A DNA stretch of 64,000 bases from Tribonema minus (GCA_017506865.1 JAFCMP010000035.1:62001-126000), one strand, 5' to 3'. Shown: positions 1-12,933, numbered from the stretch's first letter. The notes: generated by a model not told the origin, from the sequence alone. A program made the numbers and translations.

Positions 1-822
1 GTTGATGCTACGCTGGTGATTGTGGCATTGCCCTTGTCACGGTCTGCGCCTCGCTCCTCGTGCGTGGCTATGCACCTGTACATTGCCACAACAGCCTGAG
101 CGCTGGTGTCAACACACAAAATTCGCACGCTTTCACAGCAATGAATTCATATCTCCCCACCACCTGCTCAGCGCATGAGAAGGTTTCAAACGTAAACACA
201 GTATTTGGCAGTATCTCCTCTGTTCACTGGTGTTGGAGCGATTCTTGTTGCCAACGTCGACAAGGATGCGGCGACGACAAGGACAGACCTAATTATGCAA
301 ACGTACCCAGCGCACCAACCTTCAGGCAGAAACGCCATTGCAACCAAAAGGAAGCGCCTAAGGAGTGCGCGTATTCAAATACTCTCAAGGTGCATTAGCA
401 AGGCCTGAACAACACCAGGCAGGCAGACTTCAAGTGTGACCTGAATTTGTAAGCAACCAAAGGCGCACCGTGATTTGCCCCAAAACAACTCCCTACTTAG
501 CTTACAGTATCGGCACCCTATCTGTGGTGGACCACCCACATGCTACAACAACGTCGACAGGCGCGAGCCAAAGCGCGGGACTGCGCGCGCCGTGTAACGT
601 ATTGGAGTGGGTGATGGAGTCTGCAGCAGCGTCATCCCCTGCAGAGCGACGCGTGCCGCGCGTCGTGAAGAACTGGGTGGAGAGCCACTAGGAATCTACG
701 CGCGCGCTGTGATGCTGACCTACGCACTGACACCGACACTATAAACACGCAACCGACCTCGTCCCCCCTCTACCCTCGCTTATGGCACACAGCTCTCAGC
801 GGCCGCCGCCGCCCCCCGCTGC
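1..822. other. Gene-free left edge
   Basis: No reading frame here has the C/G-ending codon pattern of the neighbouring exons, and I see no splice-flanked coding block. Most of it lies just downstream of the stop codon of the minus-strand membrane protein that ends at 823, so part is presumably its 3' flank. Nothing else is supported. Confidence 0.5.
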
Positions 823-3180
823 TCAAACGATGTGCGGTGGGCTGTCCATGGGCGCCAGCGCCGCCGCCTGCAGCACCGAACCGCGCTCCGCGCCCGCCAC
901 GGGCGTGACGAGCTCGGTCGGCGTGCGCACGCTGGGGCGGCGCGCGCGCGTCGGCGTTCGCATGCTCGCGCTCGCGCCGCGCGACCTGAAGCCCCTGCTG
1001 CCGTCGGCGGGGGCGCGGCGGGTGGCGTACGCGGGGCCCGGGTCGACGGCGTCGCCGTCTGTCGGCTCGAGGGACGACCTCTCCGTGCTGCTGCCGCGGC
1101 GCGCGCCGCTGGTGCTCCACAGGCGCCACCACTTGGAGCCCGCGCGCTTGACGTGGCGCACGACGCCCTCGCCCGTGCGCCAGACCATGACGCACGTGCC
1201 GATGCCGCCGACGACCGCGAGGACGAGGTTCGCATAGACGATGGCCGTCGCAGCGGGGCTGTACTGCGCCTCGAAGCGCATCGCGACGGCGCCGACGATC
1301 TTGTACGCGCCGTTCCCCTGCCCCTGCCCCTGCACCCACTCGACGCTCGTCGTGGTGCCGTCGGGGTTGCCCTGGCGCACGCTGATCTCGTCCATGACGA
1401 GCAGCGACGCGGGGCCGACGATGACGAAGATGAAGGTCACGCTCGTCACCGCCTTGGCGCCTGCGAGGCTGAAGAACTTGTAGAAGAAGAAGATGATCTC
1501 CTTGCGCCCCGCGTACGCCGCGATGACGCCCGTCATGGTGAAGGCGAGGCTCAGCAGCGCGCCCGCGACGGTAGACGTGTAGTCCGCGTTGGACAGCTCC
1601 GAGTCGGCCGTCTGCTTGAGCGCGACGGTCGCGCTGTCGAGCGCCGCGTCGATGCCCGCCGTCGTCGCGCCGGGGATGGGGTACTCGCTGCCTGCGTCAC
1701 AACACACCACACACGGCAGGGATCGCGCGTGGTCGGCGTGAGAGAGCGGCGCAGCAGCTGTGAAGCGCGCGCTGCGCACACCTGCTGATGCTGCGGCAAT
1801 GTCGAATTGTCAGAAGGAGGGCGGTGGGGGTTGCTCAAAGCGCTATGGCTGTTCGCGTGAGTGCTGCCACATGGCGCGTGCTGTCATATGTGCTGTCCGC
1901 AGCGCACCTGATGCGCTGTGGCAGTGGTGCGCGCAGCCGGAAAGAGCGTAACCGGTTTAGTTCGTGCTGGCGGCAGGCGGTGGCATGAGTGACGTGAGCT
2001 CTGCAACCTGCTGAGCACTGTGACTAAGCTGCTTAATAAGGAGGCTTGTCTAACGGTCGGACTGAAAGGCTGTCGGTGGAGAGCGTCACAAGTTCATGTA
2101 CAGCAGGGGCTCACGGCCCATACTATTTTGTGTGCTGATTTGATGCGAAAGCGGTAGTCTCTCAGTTGACACTGCCACAGATTGGTACAAGTAGCAAGGA
2201 CTCTGAGGCAAAGCTCAGTCAGTATGCGCAGTGGTAAGCAGGCTTCCGACAGCGCCGACACATGCATTTCCCGTTTACGCCTAGCTTCAAGATTGCCGAG
2301 GTGCATGGAAATTGCACTATCATCAAGATTCAACAATATGTGTGCACGCTTCACCCACAAAAGCAACGCTTTCCCAATTCTGCAATTTTGTCTGCTCACT
2401 GAGTTGTGCTGACTCAGCGGCGCACTGCAAGGATGTGGCACATCACCCGCCAATGTGCAATGCATTGCCAATCACAACGCGCGTTTGGGGTACTACGGAG
2501 TACGGCACACAAGCCTCGAAGCTTACCCCAACCCTAACCCTAACCGCCCTGAGAGGAGTTACACGCCCACAGAGGATACTCACACTCTCATTTACTAATT
2601 AGGGGTGAGAGTCACAGGCGTCTGGTGCGTCGTGCCGCACTCGCTGCGTTCGCGAGCGCGCGCCCTATTACAGTAACCGAAATGTGACCAACCACAGCCA
2701 GTTTGCAGCAGCGAGGCACGCAAGCGCCGCAACCAGTCACCTGTGAACCCGATGCCGTAGTTGGTGGTCGTCCACGTTTTCTGCATGTCGTCGGAGTAGT
2801 ACGTCTTCGCGTGGAAGTAGTTCACGTCAGCCCAGCTCACCGCCAGGGCGTCCGCGAGCGGCGTCGTGGTGTCAGCGCTCGCCGCCGCGGCCGCGTCGCT
2901 CTCCGCGTCGGGAAACACGCTGCCCCAGCCCAGCTGGGGCCAGACGGTGCAATCGCGCCAGTCGACGGTCTCGCCGCCCGCGCCCGGCAGCGTAATGTAG
3001 CCGGTCGCGTGGCGATCGCTGAACTTGGTGGAGCCTGTGGCAGCGCAGGGCAGCAGCCATGGGGCGTCAGGGCGCGCAGGGGGGGGGGGAGGGGGGGGGG
3101 CGCGCGGGGGGGGGGACGAAGGTGAAACCGCTGGCGTGCAGGGCTCATGTGAGCGGCACGGGGCATCAGGGCGCGGCGCG

Positions 3181-3214
<34 letters not shown>

Positions 3215-6200
3215 CTGAAGGTGACCCTGCAGGTGTGCAGGGCTCATGTGGAGGACGGCGCAGCCGCACAATGCTGTACATTCAACAACTTCGGCAAGAG
3301 CCCTTTGTCTCCAAATTGTGGGTCGTCCAAGCAGTTGCTGATCTATCTCAATGGAGCGTTGAACAAATCTGCCAAGAATGTGCCTGGCTTCAGCCTAGAC
3401 TACCAGACTTCACAGATGAAGACGTGATCAATGTTTTGTGTGTGGAGCAGCCACAAGTCAAGCTGTGCAAACAGCTGCAGTGTAAAGATTGCCAGACAAG
3501 TCCTCGAGTACAAGTGATAGCTTGAGCAATGAGCGTATTGCCGAGGATATCAAGCCTCAGGTGTGCAGTGCTTCAACTTCTTCAAGTAGGAGGCTACCTG
3601 TGCGACGCACACACCATGATGCCACATGCACATAAACACATCAGCCCTACAGCAGCAGGCGCTAACCCCAACGGTCACCCTGCCCTGAACCCCGCCCATC
3701 AACTGATGTTGCTCACAGAGCACTGCAGCGTGGCATGCCGGGTGTCAACATCCCAGTGTCATGTAGTACAGTCTAGGCGTACACGTACGCATCGGTAGCT
3801 CCAGCAGACGAGCATCATCGACCTGCGCTGCGCTCGAGGGGGCGGCGGCTGGCTGCACACGCGCCAGTGACACACCAGCAGGCGGGCGCGCTGCGGCGCG
3901 ATGCGCATCCCGCACGAGAACTCGAAACGCAACAGCAGTGGAGGCCCCGCGCGCGCTGCCGCACTCGCCTGTGTTGCACCACGGCAGGTGCGTCGGGTCG
4001 CTGTTCTTGGGCTGCGCCAACACGCTGAGCTTGAGCAGCGGGTTGAGGTTCCGAAGGCCCTTCTGAATGGGGTTCATGCCCGTCTGCGGGCATTTTCCGT
4101 CGAGGCACTGGTAGCCGTTCCACCAGTCGCCGCCATCCATCGTCCAGTGGCCTGCCAGTGAGGGCGCTTGTGCATGTGGAAGGGGGAGGGGGGGGGGGGG
4201 GGGGGGGAGGGGGGGGGGGGGGGTCGCCAGCTGCCTGTCAGCGACGTTGCAATTGACGCAACGTGCAAGGCACCATGCAGGAGCATGGGGGGGGGGGGGG
4301 GGGGTGCTTATTGCCACAAGCACGCGAGCCTCGCTCCACACGAGCAAGGCCAACACGCCGATGGGCATTGAGGAAGCGCCGCCAAGGGCAAAGCACGACG
4401 CGTGCAAAGGACTGCCGCACGCCAATGCTGTGCTTGGAGCATGTACCCCGCTAACCCGTCGCGTGCCAGCACAGCACAAGCGCACATCCGATCAACGCCG
4501 CGCACCTGTCGTGGCGTTCTGCTTGAGCCTTGGCTCCGTGATCTTCCACGCGAGGACGCTGGCGCGGCCGATCATGAGGGCCTCCAGCGTGCTGGCGTAG
4601 AAGCTCTCCTCGAAGTACGCCTGCGCCCACCGCTGGCTCGCCGCGTAGCAGTTGTCGTCGTTTGCCGCCATCGCCTGGCGCGAGCGGAGAGAGAGCGCGT
4701 GCGCGTGCGGGGACGCAGGGTGAGATGCGGCCGCGCCGCAGGGCGCTCGGCCTGCGCAAGAATGCAGCTCTGAAGCTGCGACCGCCATAAGCGCTGCGCG
4801 ATGAGCGCTGCGCGTTGAGCGGTGCGCGTTGAGCGGTGCGCGTTGAGCGCTGTCCAGGGCAAGGCTACGTACGATGAGCGCGGGACGATGCTGCGGTGGC
4901 GCGCATGCCGAGCGCTGCTGCTGACCTGCTGGTGCGTGCGAGGTGGCGGCAGCATGCGCATGTGACATAGTACAGGACAAACGGCCATGGAAGTAGTACA
5001 GGCCGGAGCGGTGCGAGGGGGCGCAGCCAGTGCATTGCAGCTGAGATGCGGACGATCCAGCGCACGGCGAATTGAGGCGAAGCCCGAACTGCTGGCGCGC
5101 AGTTCGGTTGCGCCTACGCGCTCCGCACGATGCACATGGGTAGTTCAAAGTACTTCTTCACGCTTGGGAGTCTGCCGCACCTGTACGTTCTGGTACATCT
5201 TCTCGTCGCAGTAGAGCGTGCGCCCGTACGCAAACACGTCAGTGCCGCCGGCGGGATACGCTTTCGCTTCGTCAGCCAGGGCCGTGAAGTTGTTGAGCAC
5301 TTTCCTCCAGCTGAGCGCCGCCGGTTCAGCTGCGCCGTCAAGCCGTAGCGGCTCCAAGGGGGGTGTGCAGGGGCCCGGCGGTGTGCAATCGATCGTGAAG
5401 GGATATGGCGGCCACTTGACGTACGCCTGCGGGAAGTACGAGTCGAAGACGTACACCTCCTGCGCGCCGGCGCACGTGGGCACGCGGTCCCAGCCCTGCG
5501 CGCGCAGCAGACACCAGGCGCGGAGGGAAGTCAACACGCACGCATGCTGAAGGAGCTGAGAGTTGGACTTGAGAGGGCCGCACCTTTGGCGGTCAGGAGC
5601 ACAACGCGAGCTGCAAGGAGAAACAAGTGCCGTGGGGCGGGGAGGGGGGGGGGCAGGGGGGGGAGGGCACGGCGCAGCAGCATGCGAGCAACGCCACGTG
5701 CCCTACACTGACGAATCGCAACAGTAACTGAGTCGCAAGCGGGGTGCGTGCGCCGGTGCCGCGAGCGCGCAGCAAACCGCTGAATGGGAGGCGTCAGCAG
5801 CACTGCCTCTGACCCTGCTCCCACCCCTCACCCCCACTCTCCCACCTACCATATCGTGCATCCATGGGTGGTGCGGCCAGATGATCTGCACGCAGCGCTT
5901 CGCGTCGCCGAGCTTCTCCCCGTCCACCAGGTACGCGCCGACGCGCAGCTGCGTCAGGTCCCAGTTGTAGCCGCCGTCGCTGTTGAACATGTGCACCGCG
6001 GCGCCCGTCTGCAGCATGACGGGCGTCGCGTCGACCCACGCAAGGTCGCGGATGGGCCACGTGACGCGCTGGCCCACGGCGGTGCCGCCGACGCGCGTGT
6101 CGTTGTAGTCCAAGATGGGCGCCATGGCGTCGTCGGTGATCTGCTTGACGGGCAGCGCGACGAGCGAGTTCGGCAGGCGCGAGTAGCCGAAGGCGAGCAC

Positions 6201-7361
6201 GGGCTCCGCGTCGGCGGCGGCGCCCGCGGGGACGACGTTCATGAGGTCCGCGATCGTCGTGCAGTCGTCGTCGCTGCACAAGTACAGGTCCACCTGCGCG
6301 CGCGCACCCGTGGCACAGTCACAGTCAGGGGGCAACGCTCAGCGCATGGCAGTGGACGCGAGCGGTGCGACCAGCTGGGTGTGCGCAGGCGCCGCCGGCA
6401 GCGGCCGTGCTGCGCGCGCTGTGCAGCGTGAGGCGTGGCCAATGCGTTGCGCTGCGTCAAGCTGCGGCATCAGCCACCGCGCGCGCGCTTAGCAGATGCT
6501 GTGTTGCGCTGTCATATGATGGGCGTGGCGTGGCATGCATGGCTGCCCGCCACTACTGCAGATGAGCACTGAGTCTCCGGGGACAGGGCAACAGCCGTCA
6601 GTGACTGCAGTCACCACAGACAAGACCGCATGAACGGCGCCCATCTGAGCCTGATGCTGAATTGACATGAAGGTGGGAGGCGCTGCAGTGCAGGCGCTGC
6701 TGGCGCAGGCGGCGCATGCGGTGACGCATCCACCAGCATCGCAAGACCCGGTGGCCCTCTGGTCTTATGTTCACAAGACGTTGGCCGTGTCGGTGTGGCA
6801 ACTCATCTGGCAGTACCTGCAGCTCCTGGGCCGCTCTCCGTCTGCCAGTCGAAAGCCTCCTGCCGCTTAGGGGGGCCGCCGGTGAACTGCCGTGAGTGCG
6901 TGCGACGTATGGCGCAATGCCTACTATCAACGCAATGCCTATGTACCAACACACCCATCCACGAGATGCATCAGACGATGCCACAGCAGACCTCCCTCCC
7001 TCAGCGGCGGCGGCGCCACGAAATGCGCGCGCAACAGGCCTCCAGAAGCACGACTGATTCGAGTCACGCCGCTGCTCATAGCGACGCGCGGAGCGCGCCC
7101 CGGCGCGTCGCGGCAGCGACGCACCTGCGCGCTGGCCAGGATCTTGCGGAACGAGTTGAGGCGCTCGTTCGTGCGCTCCAGGCTCAGCTTGAAGTCCGCC
7201 AGGAAGCCGCGCATGTTGGGCTCCGTGGACATGGCCCGCGCCCCCTTGGTGCCGTCGTACGTGGTCGGGTTGTCGAAGTTCTTGAAGCGCGCCGCGGCGA
7301 TGAGGTCTGCGCCTGAGCCCATGACGTACCCGGTGCCGACCATGGAGCACAGCTTGGTGAT
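823..7361 (-). CDS. Multi-exon membrane/secreted protein, family unknown (5' end incomplete)
   Basis: Seven exons on the minus strand join with consistent phase: 7361-7125, 6293-5850, 5495-5181, 4674-4506, 4151-3969, 3034-2741 and 1691-823 (TGA/stop at 823), giving 836 residues plus a missing start. Donors are GTGCG, GTAGG or GTGAC types; the 3969 donor is read as GC (ACAG|GCGAGT), with a canonical GT alternative about 90 nt further on. The first six exons are polar, rich in Trp, Tyr, Asp and cysteine pairs, like an extracellular region. The last exon carries about three membrane segments (around ALLSLAFTMTGVIAAYAG, then a Val/Ile/Phe-rich segment, then a third near AIVYANLVLAVVGGIG) followed by a Ser/Arg-rich tail. 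I do not recognise the family. The 7361 exon starts in phase 0 after an acceptor, so an upstream exon exists; 8566-8784 is a candidate. Inference: a plasma-membrane or endomembrane protein with a large lumenal/extracellular domain. Confidence 0.72.
3182..3214. repeat. 33-bp G homopolymer in intron
   Basis: Uninterrupted run of 33 G on the plus strand, with shorter G runs from 3080. On the coding (minus) strand it is poly-C, lying upstream of the 3034 acceptor of the membrane-protein gene. Confidence 0.9.
4187..4222. repeat. Interrupted poly-G tract (poly-C on coding strand) next to an acceptor
   Basis: Nearly pure G with two A interruptions. On the minus strand this is a polypyrimidine tract directly upstream of the acceptor before 4151. 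Confidence 0.85.
4791..4852. repeat. 14-bp tandem repeat, four units
   Basis: Units of GCGCTGCGCGTTGA (variants with GCGG or GATGA) repeat in an intron of the minus-strand membrane-protein gene, upstream of its 4674 exon. Confidence 0.8.
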
Positions 7362-7385
7362 CTGCGTTGGCGGCGCGTCGAGGGG

Positions 7386-7495
7386 GCGGCAGCAGCAGCG
7401 GCGGCGGCGGCAGCATCAGCAGCAGCAGCAGCAGCGGCGGCGTCAGCAGCAGCAGCAGCAGCGGCAGCGGCGGCAGCAGCAGCAGCAGCAGCAGC

Positions 7496-7532
<37 letters not shown>

Positions 7533-7570
7533 GCGGCAGCGGCAGCGGTAGCGGCAGTGGCAGCAGAGGT
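7386..7570. repeat. Imperfect CAG/CGG trinucleotide array
   Basis: CAG triplets interrupted by CGG run for about 185 bp on the plus strand; on the minus strand they are CTG/CCG and form a pyrimidine-rich stretch just upstream of the acceptor at 7361. Open in several frames, but this is a consequence of triplet periodicity and not evidence of coding. Confidence 0.85.
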
Positions 7571-8565
7571 GGCAGCAGCGGCAACAGTAAGCCCAGCGCT
7601 CTGCAGCTGGGAAATGCGCGCAGTCAGTGCTCAAGAGGCTACAGTTTGCAGCGGGCAGCTCCTGCATTGCATGCACAGGACGGCGGCGACAATGTAGAAG
7701 TATGAAAGTATCATTCACTCGCCAGTTCGATGGCTGCCGTTGCGGGGGGCGCATGAGCGGGTGGAATGGAGCTGCTTTTTCGACCAACTCACTGCCGCAT
7801 CACTACAATGGCGTGCTCTACGGTACTAACGCAAGACTGTGAGTGCGAAAGACCGCAACGCACAGCGGCATCAAGCACCGCATCGCCGCCGCCTGCCTGC
7901 TCAGTCAGTTCTGTACTGTGTCCGCCCATCTGCGAAGCGGTACAGGCCTTGAAACGTTGTTCCGCACGATCAGTCATTGAAAGCTGAAGCTCTGCCTGTG
8001 ACACAGCCAGCGACACTCGAGGAGGCGCGCTGGCAGCTGGCCACCGCTGCAGGTATGCACAGCAGCGCTGAATGCTCGGCATTGGCAATGCGCACCGCAG
8101 CGATACCTGGCGCCAAAGATGCGGGGGCAGACTTCACACCGGATGCTGCGAACTGCAGCGCTCATCAAATGTCGTCAACAGGACTCTTTTGCACCAGACG
8201 CGAACGCGCAGCACTTAAACGGTGCTTGTGCGCTGTGCAAGGCACAGTAATCGTGCGACTGTTTGCGGGCCATGTGTGTGTTCGTGCGTTTGAGCGCATG
8301 CGTGAGTGCTTGCTGGAGAGCGGTTAATGGCATGGAGAACGGCAACAGCACTGCAAAAAACACGAAAAGCACATCCGTCTGTCAGTTTGTGTCTTGATTC
8401 TGGGATGTGCCCTTGTTCTCCGGTTTTTTTACATCACCTTTGTGTAGGTATAACGATGGAATCAGCGTCATCATTGGATGCTCCAAGGGCCCGCACACCT
8501 ACATCCGGTGTGTCCCGATAGACGTCCAACACGCACTTTATGTCGAAATTCTTGTGATGGCTCAC

Positions 8566-8784
8566 CTGACCGCTTTCGATGGCATCGCCGCAAAAGAAGC
8601 GAGTGGACACATCAAACTTCGGCGATGCCTCCGTGCACAGCGCAATCGTGCTGTTGACACCATGCGACGCCTGGCAGGTTGCAGCTGCAGTATTTGCCAT
8701 CAGCGCGACGAAGCCAGACGCGGCAGCAGCTATAGCTGCCCATGAGCATGAAGGCCGATGTTGACGCTGAATGATGAGCGGCAC
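8566..8784 (-). CDS. Candidate upstream exon of the membrane-protein gene
   Basis: A minus-strand block ends in TCAG|GTGAGC at 8566 in phase 0, matching the phase-0 acceptor at 7361, so joining it gives the readable junction ...DAIESGQ-ITKLCSMVG... The block contains a hydrophobic Ala-rich segment (WAAIAAAASGFVALM) followed by a Cys- and Thr-containing polar region, compatible with a signal or membrane anchor preceding an extracellular domain. No in-frame ATG lies upstream of the hydrophobic part (first ATG at 8700), so the true 5' boundary is unresolved and a further exon is likely. It could instead be a fortuitous ORF. Confidence 0.35.
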
Positions 8785-9387
8785 GGCACAACGCAGAGGG
8801 AAGAACCAACAGCAGTCACTGTCAACACGACATCACATCAGGGTTTGCTTCGGGATAAATCCCAAGCAGCACACACGACGAACCTGAAATCTGGTCCATG
8901 TGAATCGCAGAGACGGCGCACAAACACTTTGATGATTGGCTCACCTTCACCATGGCCACTACGCCGCCGCCCACACGTTAGAAAATTCAAAGAAAGTTCA
9001 CGAATGAATGAACCCTGCCGGGCAACCGTTGCTTTTTGTGAAGGCGAGCGCGTTGGGCCGACATCGTCGCGCTCAATGAGTTGCAACAGCGATGAGGCGA
9101 GTTGGCCACCAAACTGCAAGCAGCGCCGCCCAGAACCAAAAACCGCTGTGTGCCACCACCGCAGTGCAATGACTATCGTTTCGACCCCTCTTGCAAGAAG
9201 CATCTTCCAAGAGGGCATGTGGGGTGTGAACACTTCAAGCTGACGCGCTCATCGAGGTGATTTTAAACACTCAAAGCTACATGTAGCGCGCACTGCGAAT
9301 ATGCATGTTCAAAATAAGCTACAACAAGCATACAGTCACTGTGGATCTGGTACTCTTCGTCGAGCAGCTTTAGGGCATACTATAGTA

Positions 9388-9436
9388 CTACAACATGGCA
9401 TTTCCACAGCCACAAGCGGAATATAATAAAAGTACA
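9388..9436 (+). mobile_element. 5'-truncated LINE-like 3' end (short copy)
   Basis: Roughly 45 bp ending in AATATAATAAAAGTACA. It matches, in inverse orientation and with one mismatch seen, 25014-25060. Reading: terminal fragment of the same non-LTR family as 9442-9546. Confidence 0.6.
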
Positions 9437-9441
9437 ATTGC

Positions 9442-9546
9442 CGTTGCGACACTTTCAGACTGTCATACGACATGTAGATTCCTTACAGCTAGATGCCAAT
9501 CATCTGGGCTTTTTCGCGCCCTGAGCGAGAATTAATAAAAAGTACA
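9442..9546 (+). mobile_element. 5'-truncated LINE-like 3' end
   Basis: About 105 bp that is identical by eye to the reverse complement of 26087-26191, ending in GAATTAATAAAAAGTACA. In the 26-kb copy it lies directly downstream of a fragment resembling the C-terminus of a LINE reverse transcriptase, so I read it as a 5'-truncated insertion. Confidence 0.65.
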
Positions 9547-11772
9547 ATTGCCCTGCACACGCTCCGCCCTGTTTGGAGTGCGCTCCACATGCATGGTGCC
9601 ATGTAGCGGTCCCGGAGTCCCAGTGGACAACCTTGAAAACAGCTTTCACATGGCACATCTCGCACCACAATGGTGGCCAAGGCTACTGGTATATGAAGGG
9701 TGGCCGCGTCGCTCTGCCATAATGATGAGCAGACAGTATACATAGGCTCCACTAGAGCACTGGTTACACATGTGCCTAGATCAAAACTGAAATGGTTGCT
9801 TTCAAAAGTAAATTCAGCCGTCTTTTAAAAAATACGTATTCGGCAATCAATTCGTGAAAACAAATGCCTGCCGTCATCGTGTTCCAAGAAGAGAAATGTC
9901 ACACTTTTTTGCATTATACGCCTGGACAAAAGTGCAAGTGCAGCATGTCAAAGAGCGCCTGCAAACTGTCACTGCATGAGTTGCAGCCACATTACCGCAC
10001 GTTGTACGCTCTCTAAGCAATCACCATGTTTCGCAAAAGATGGAGGTCGCTGAGCACAGTGCTGCTCGGAAAGGTTTGTACGTGACCGATGTCATTAAGA
10101 AGCACGTTCAAAACTGCACACGATGGGATGCGGTTGCTTTCCGATTGCCAGTGGTATCTGCGTTGTGTTGAACACGACAAGTGCTGCGCCAGCTGCGCCA
10201 GAATGATCACCTCCAAGGCGCCTTGAGGCAGCGAGCGGCGGCGCACCGTGCGCACGGTCACTTCTGTTGCACGGCACGGCATGCTCGCACGGCATTTGCG
10301 TTGCGACCGCACATGCATGCGGCAGCAAGCTGCACTTGCACACGTCTGGGGCGCGGCAGCTTTGCCCTTGTCTTGGCACCCTGAGCAGCGCATGAGTCGA
10401 AGCGCACTGCGCACATGGACAATTTTTGTGCTGCAAATTCGAGGTGCAGAAACCGTTTCCATGTACACGTCTTCGCCCCTATTCTGCTGCTCAGCACAGG
10501 CAGGTGCAGTTGCGCATACACTCGTGCAGGCGCACGAGGTAATCAACAGCGCGCTGAGCAGGCAGCGACAGAAGGATGTCTCAGCATGTCATCTGGCAGG
10601 GAGCGCACCGGTAACAGGAGTGAACCACTGTTGCTGCTGCAGGGGGGCACATTGGCATGGTCAACCACCACTGTGGATTCTTGGGCTTTCAGAAAAGGAC
10701 AAGAGTTAATGTCATTTGTGACATTGGGCACCCAAGTCATCAGGAGGGTGCATGCAGCGGAACCTGGCGCGGCTGCTGCCCTTGATATTAATATCCAGCA
10801 GCAGGTTACACACTTTAGATCGTAGATAGTCTCTCTGCGTGCACAAGGCACACATGTACGCCACTAACCACGCGCACCTGATCAGTGCTGATTTGGTGAT
10901 GCAAGAATTCTGCAGGTCTAAAGCCTTCAGTTGAGGTGCTCGTCTGCCACGCTTTTCAACTAGGTACGGCCTTGGCAACGCAATCAGTAGGCGACAACGT
11001 AGCGCACTTACATGTAGCGGAAGCAACGCAGTTTACTGTTTTTTGTTTAAACCGCACCGCCACCCGCCGCCGCCCGCCTGGTTTTGCCCGCAAGATGGTA
11101 GGTAGTGGCACGTTCGAGTACATGGTTCTCATCACAGCTGCCAGTGTCACGCTTGCCGCTGTGCGCACTCCTCAACGCGTGAAGACTCTGAACTACATAG
11201 CTTCTCTCTTCCGGAGTGTGTGACCCCAGCGTCGCCGTCCACTCCTTCTGGACCTTGCTGCGCCGGAGAGGCAGCGCGGGCACGCTGCAGCGCAGCGCAG
11301 CGCGCCTTTGCTGCCGGACTGCAGTGTGCTGCTGTGTGATCATGGGCGCTTAGATGCCCAGGATCGAGATGAGCAACTTTATTCACCATCATCACCTTCG
11401 ACGACCTGCTGAGAAAAAATGAAGAGGATGGTGAGAGAGCAACCCCTGTGCAGTCAATCACGTGTCTAAGGCGCCCAGTGATTGCTGCTGATTGCACTGC
11501 AAGCGCCTCCGCCAGGCTCCGACGGGCACGCTGCTTCGTGTGTCTCTTGCGTGAGTAGAGGCTGTAATGTGGCATACCTGTTTGCACCTACTGTCGTAGC
11601 ATGCATTACTGCGCGCCGACGCTAGCGCGGCACTTGCCTACATCGTCGCAGACACTGATGCGCCGCTATGCTACGCTGATGCAGTCAAGTCTCTAGCACA
11701 AAACAGCGCAGCAGCAACAGCGGCGGCGGGGGGTCACTTTTCGCCCACCACGCGACTGCAGCCTTCAGCAAG

Positions 11773-12933
11773 ATGTACCGCATTGCTGCTCTGTCCAAGC
11801 AGGGCTGGTCCAGGGGAGGGGAGTCCGCATCGCCCAGCGAACTGTATCCGTGGGTGCCGCGAGGATCTCTCGTCGGTCATGGAGACCGCCCTCACCGCAG
11901 CGAGCCCATGCTGGTCCTGAAGCCGCCATTTGGTGCCAGCGCCGCACCAGCTGCAGAGGGGGAGGGGGACCTGCTCTTTGCAAGTCCCCCAAACTTGCAC
12001 CAGAGGACGCCCAGCTGGCTGGCTACTGCGCCCGCTGCTGCTGTGCTGCTCGCCTCCCGAGCAGCAGCGCCTCCGGGGAAGCCCGGCTCGTCCCTGCGCC
12101 GCAGCGCCTCGACGGGCACCCCCGACAGCACGCGGCGGCGCAGCGGACTGGCGCGCTGGGGCCAGTGGCTGCGGCGGCGCTGCAGCAACGGCGCGCTGTC
12201 GGGCGCCTGCGTCCGCGGGCGGTCGGCGTCCTCCTCGCAGTCCAGCTCCGGCTCCGCGGCAGCAGCGCGGGACGCGCCCAAGCTGAGCGTGCGCGTGCGC
12301 TCGCTCACGTCCATCAAGGACATGCTCACCTTCGACAGCGGGGGCGGCGCCGCGCGGCACGTCGGCGGCGCCGCCAGCGCGGGCGCCATCGGAAGCGGCG
12401 GCGGCGGCGGCCTGCGCACCCTGGGCCGCACCGCCGCCACGGAGCTGCACACGGGCTCGCCGGACGTGCGCAGCGAGGCGTTCCCCGCCTGGGGGGACGC
12501 GGAGGAGGACGGGGGGCACTGGGACCCGGGCCTCGACATCGACGGCGAGGACGCGGATACCGTGGCGGCCGCGGGCGGCAGCAGCAGCGGCCGCCTGAGC
12601 GGCCTCAGCGGCGGCGCCAGCGGGGACGGCAGCAGCGCCGGCGGCGCGCGCCGCCGCGTCATCGAGTCGCCGGGCTCGTGCGAGTCATGCGCCGCGGCCG
12701 CGCAGGACTCGCACGATTACGGGTGCGGCGCGGCCATCGGCTGCGGCGGGGGCGAAGGCGCGGAGCCGCTGGACTGGCGGTGCGGCGCAGTCCTCATTCC
12801 CGGCGCTGCCGCGCGGCGGGGGGGTGAGGGGGGCGTGGCGATGCTCGGCAGCGACTCGCCGCCCAGGGGCGGCGCGCTCGCGCGCTGCGCCGCGCGGCCG
12901 CGGTCGGCCTCGTGGCCGGGGACGCTGTGCTGA
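11773..12933 (+). CDS. Hypothetical 386-aa low-complexity protein
   Basis: ATG at 11773 and stop at 12933, with C/G-ending codons through most of its length. The product is Gly-, Ser- and Ala-rich, with no recognisable domain; the least repetitive part is KLSVRVRSLTSIKDMLTFD near residues 170-190, and several Cys sit near residues 300-330. The overlapping minus frame is also open (11892-12662), a common effect of high GC, so strand choice rests on the cleaner start and stop and the less proline-dominated composition of the plus frame. It may be one exon of a larger gene. Confidence 0.42.
   Translation: MYRIAALSKQGWSRGGESASPSELYPWVPRGSLVGHGDRPHRSEPMLVLKPPFGASAAPAAEGEGDLLFASPPNLHQRTPSWLATAPAAAVLLASRAAAPPGKPGSSLRRSASTGTPDSTRRRSGLARWGQWLRRRCSNGALSGACVRGRSASSSQSSSGSAAAARDAPKLSVRVRSLTSIKDMLTFDSGGGAARHVGGAASAGAIGSGGGGGLRTLGRTAATELHTGSPDVRSEAFPAWGDAEEDGGHWDPGLDIDGEDADTVAAAGGSSSGRLSGLSGGASGDGSSAGGARRRVIESPGSCESCAAAAQDSHDYGCGAAIGCGGGEGAEPLDWRCGAVLIPGAAARRGGEGGVAMLGSDSPPRGGALARCAARPRSASWPGTLC

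Larger units (their letters stand above)
8785..11772. other. Gene-poor stretch with LINE remnants
   Basis: About 3 kb with lower GC than the genes. Apart from the two short retroelement ends at 9388-9546 I see no splice-flanked exon with the local codon bias. The ORFs here are short and not convincing on either strand. Confidence 0.5.

Noticed and set aside
7367..7705. Ser/Gly-rich plus ORF over the CAG/CGG array
   Set aside because: Triplet repeats keep all frames open; it lies in an intron next to an acceptor of the minus-strand gene.
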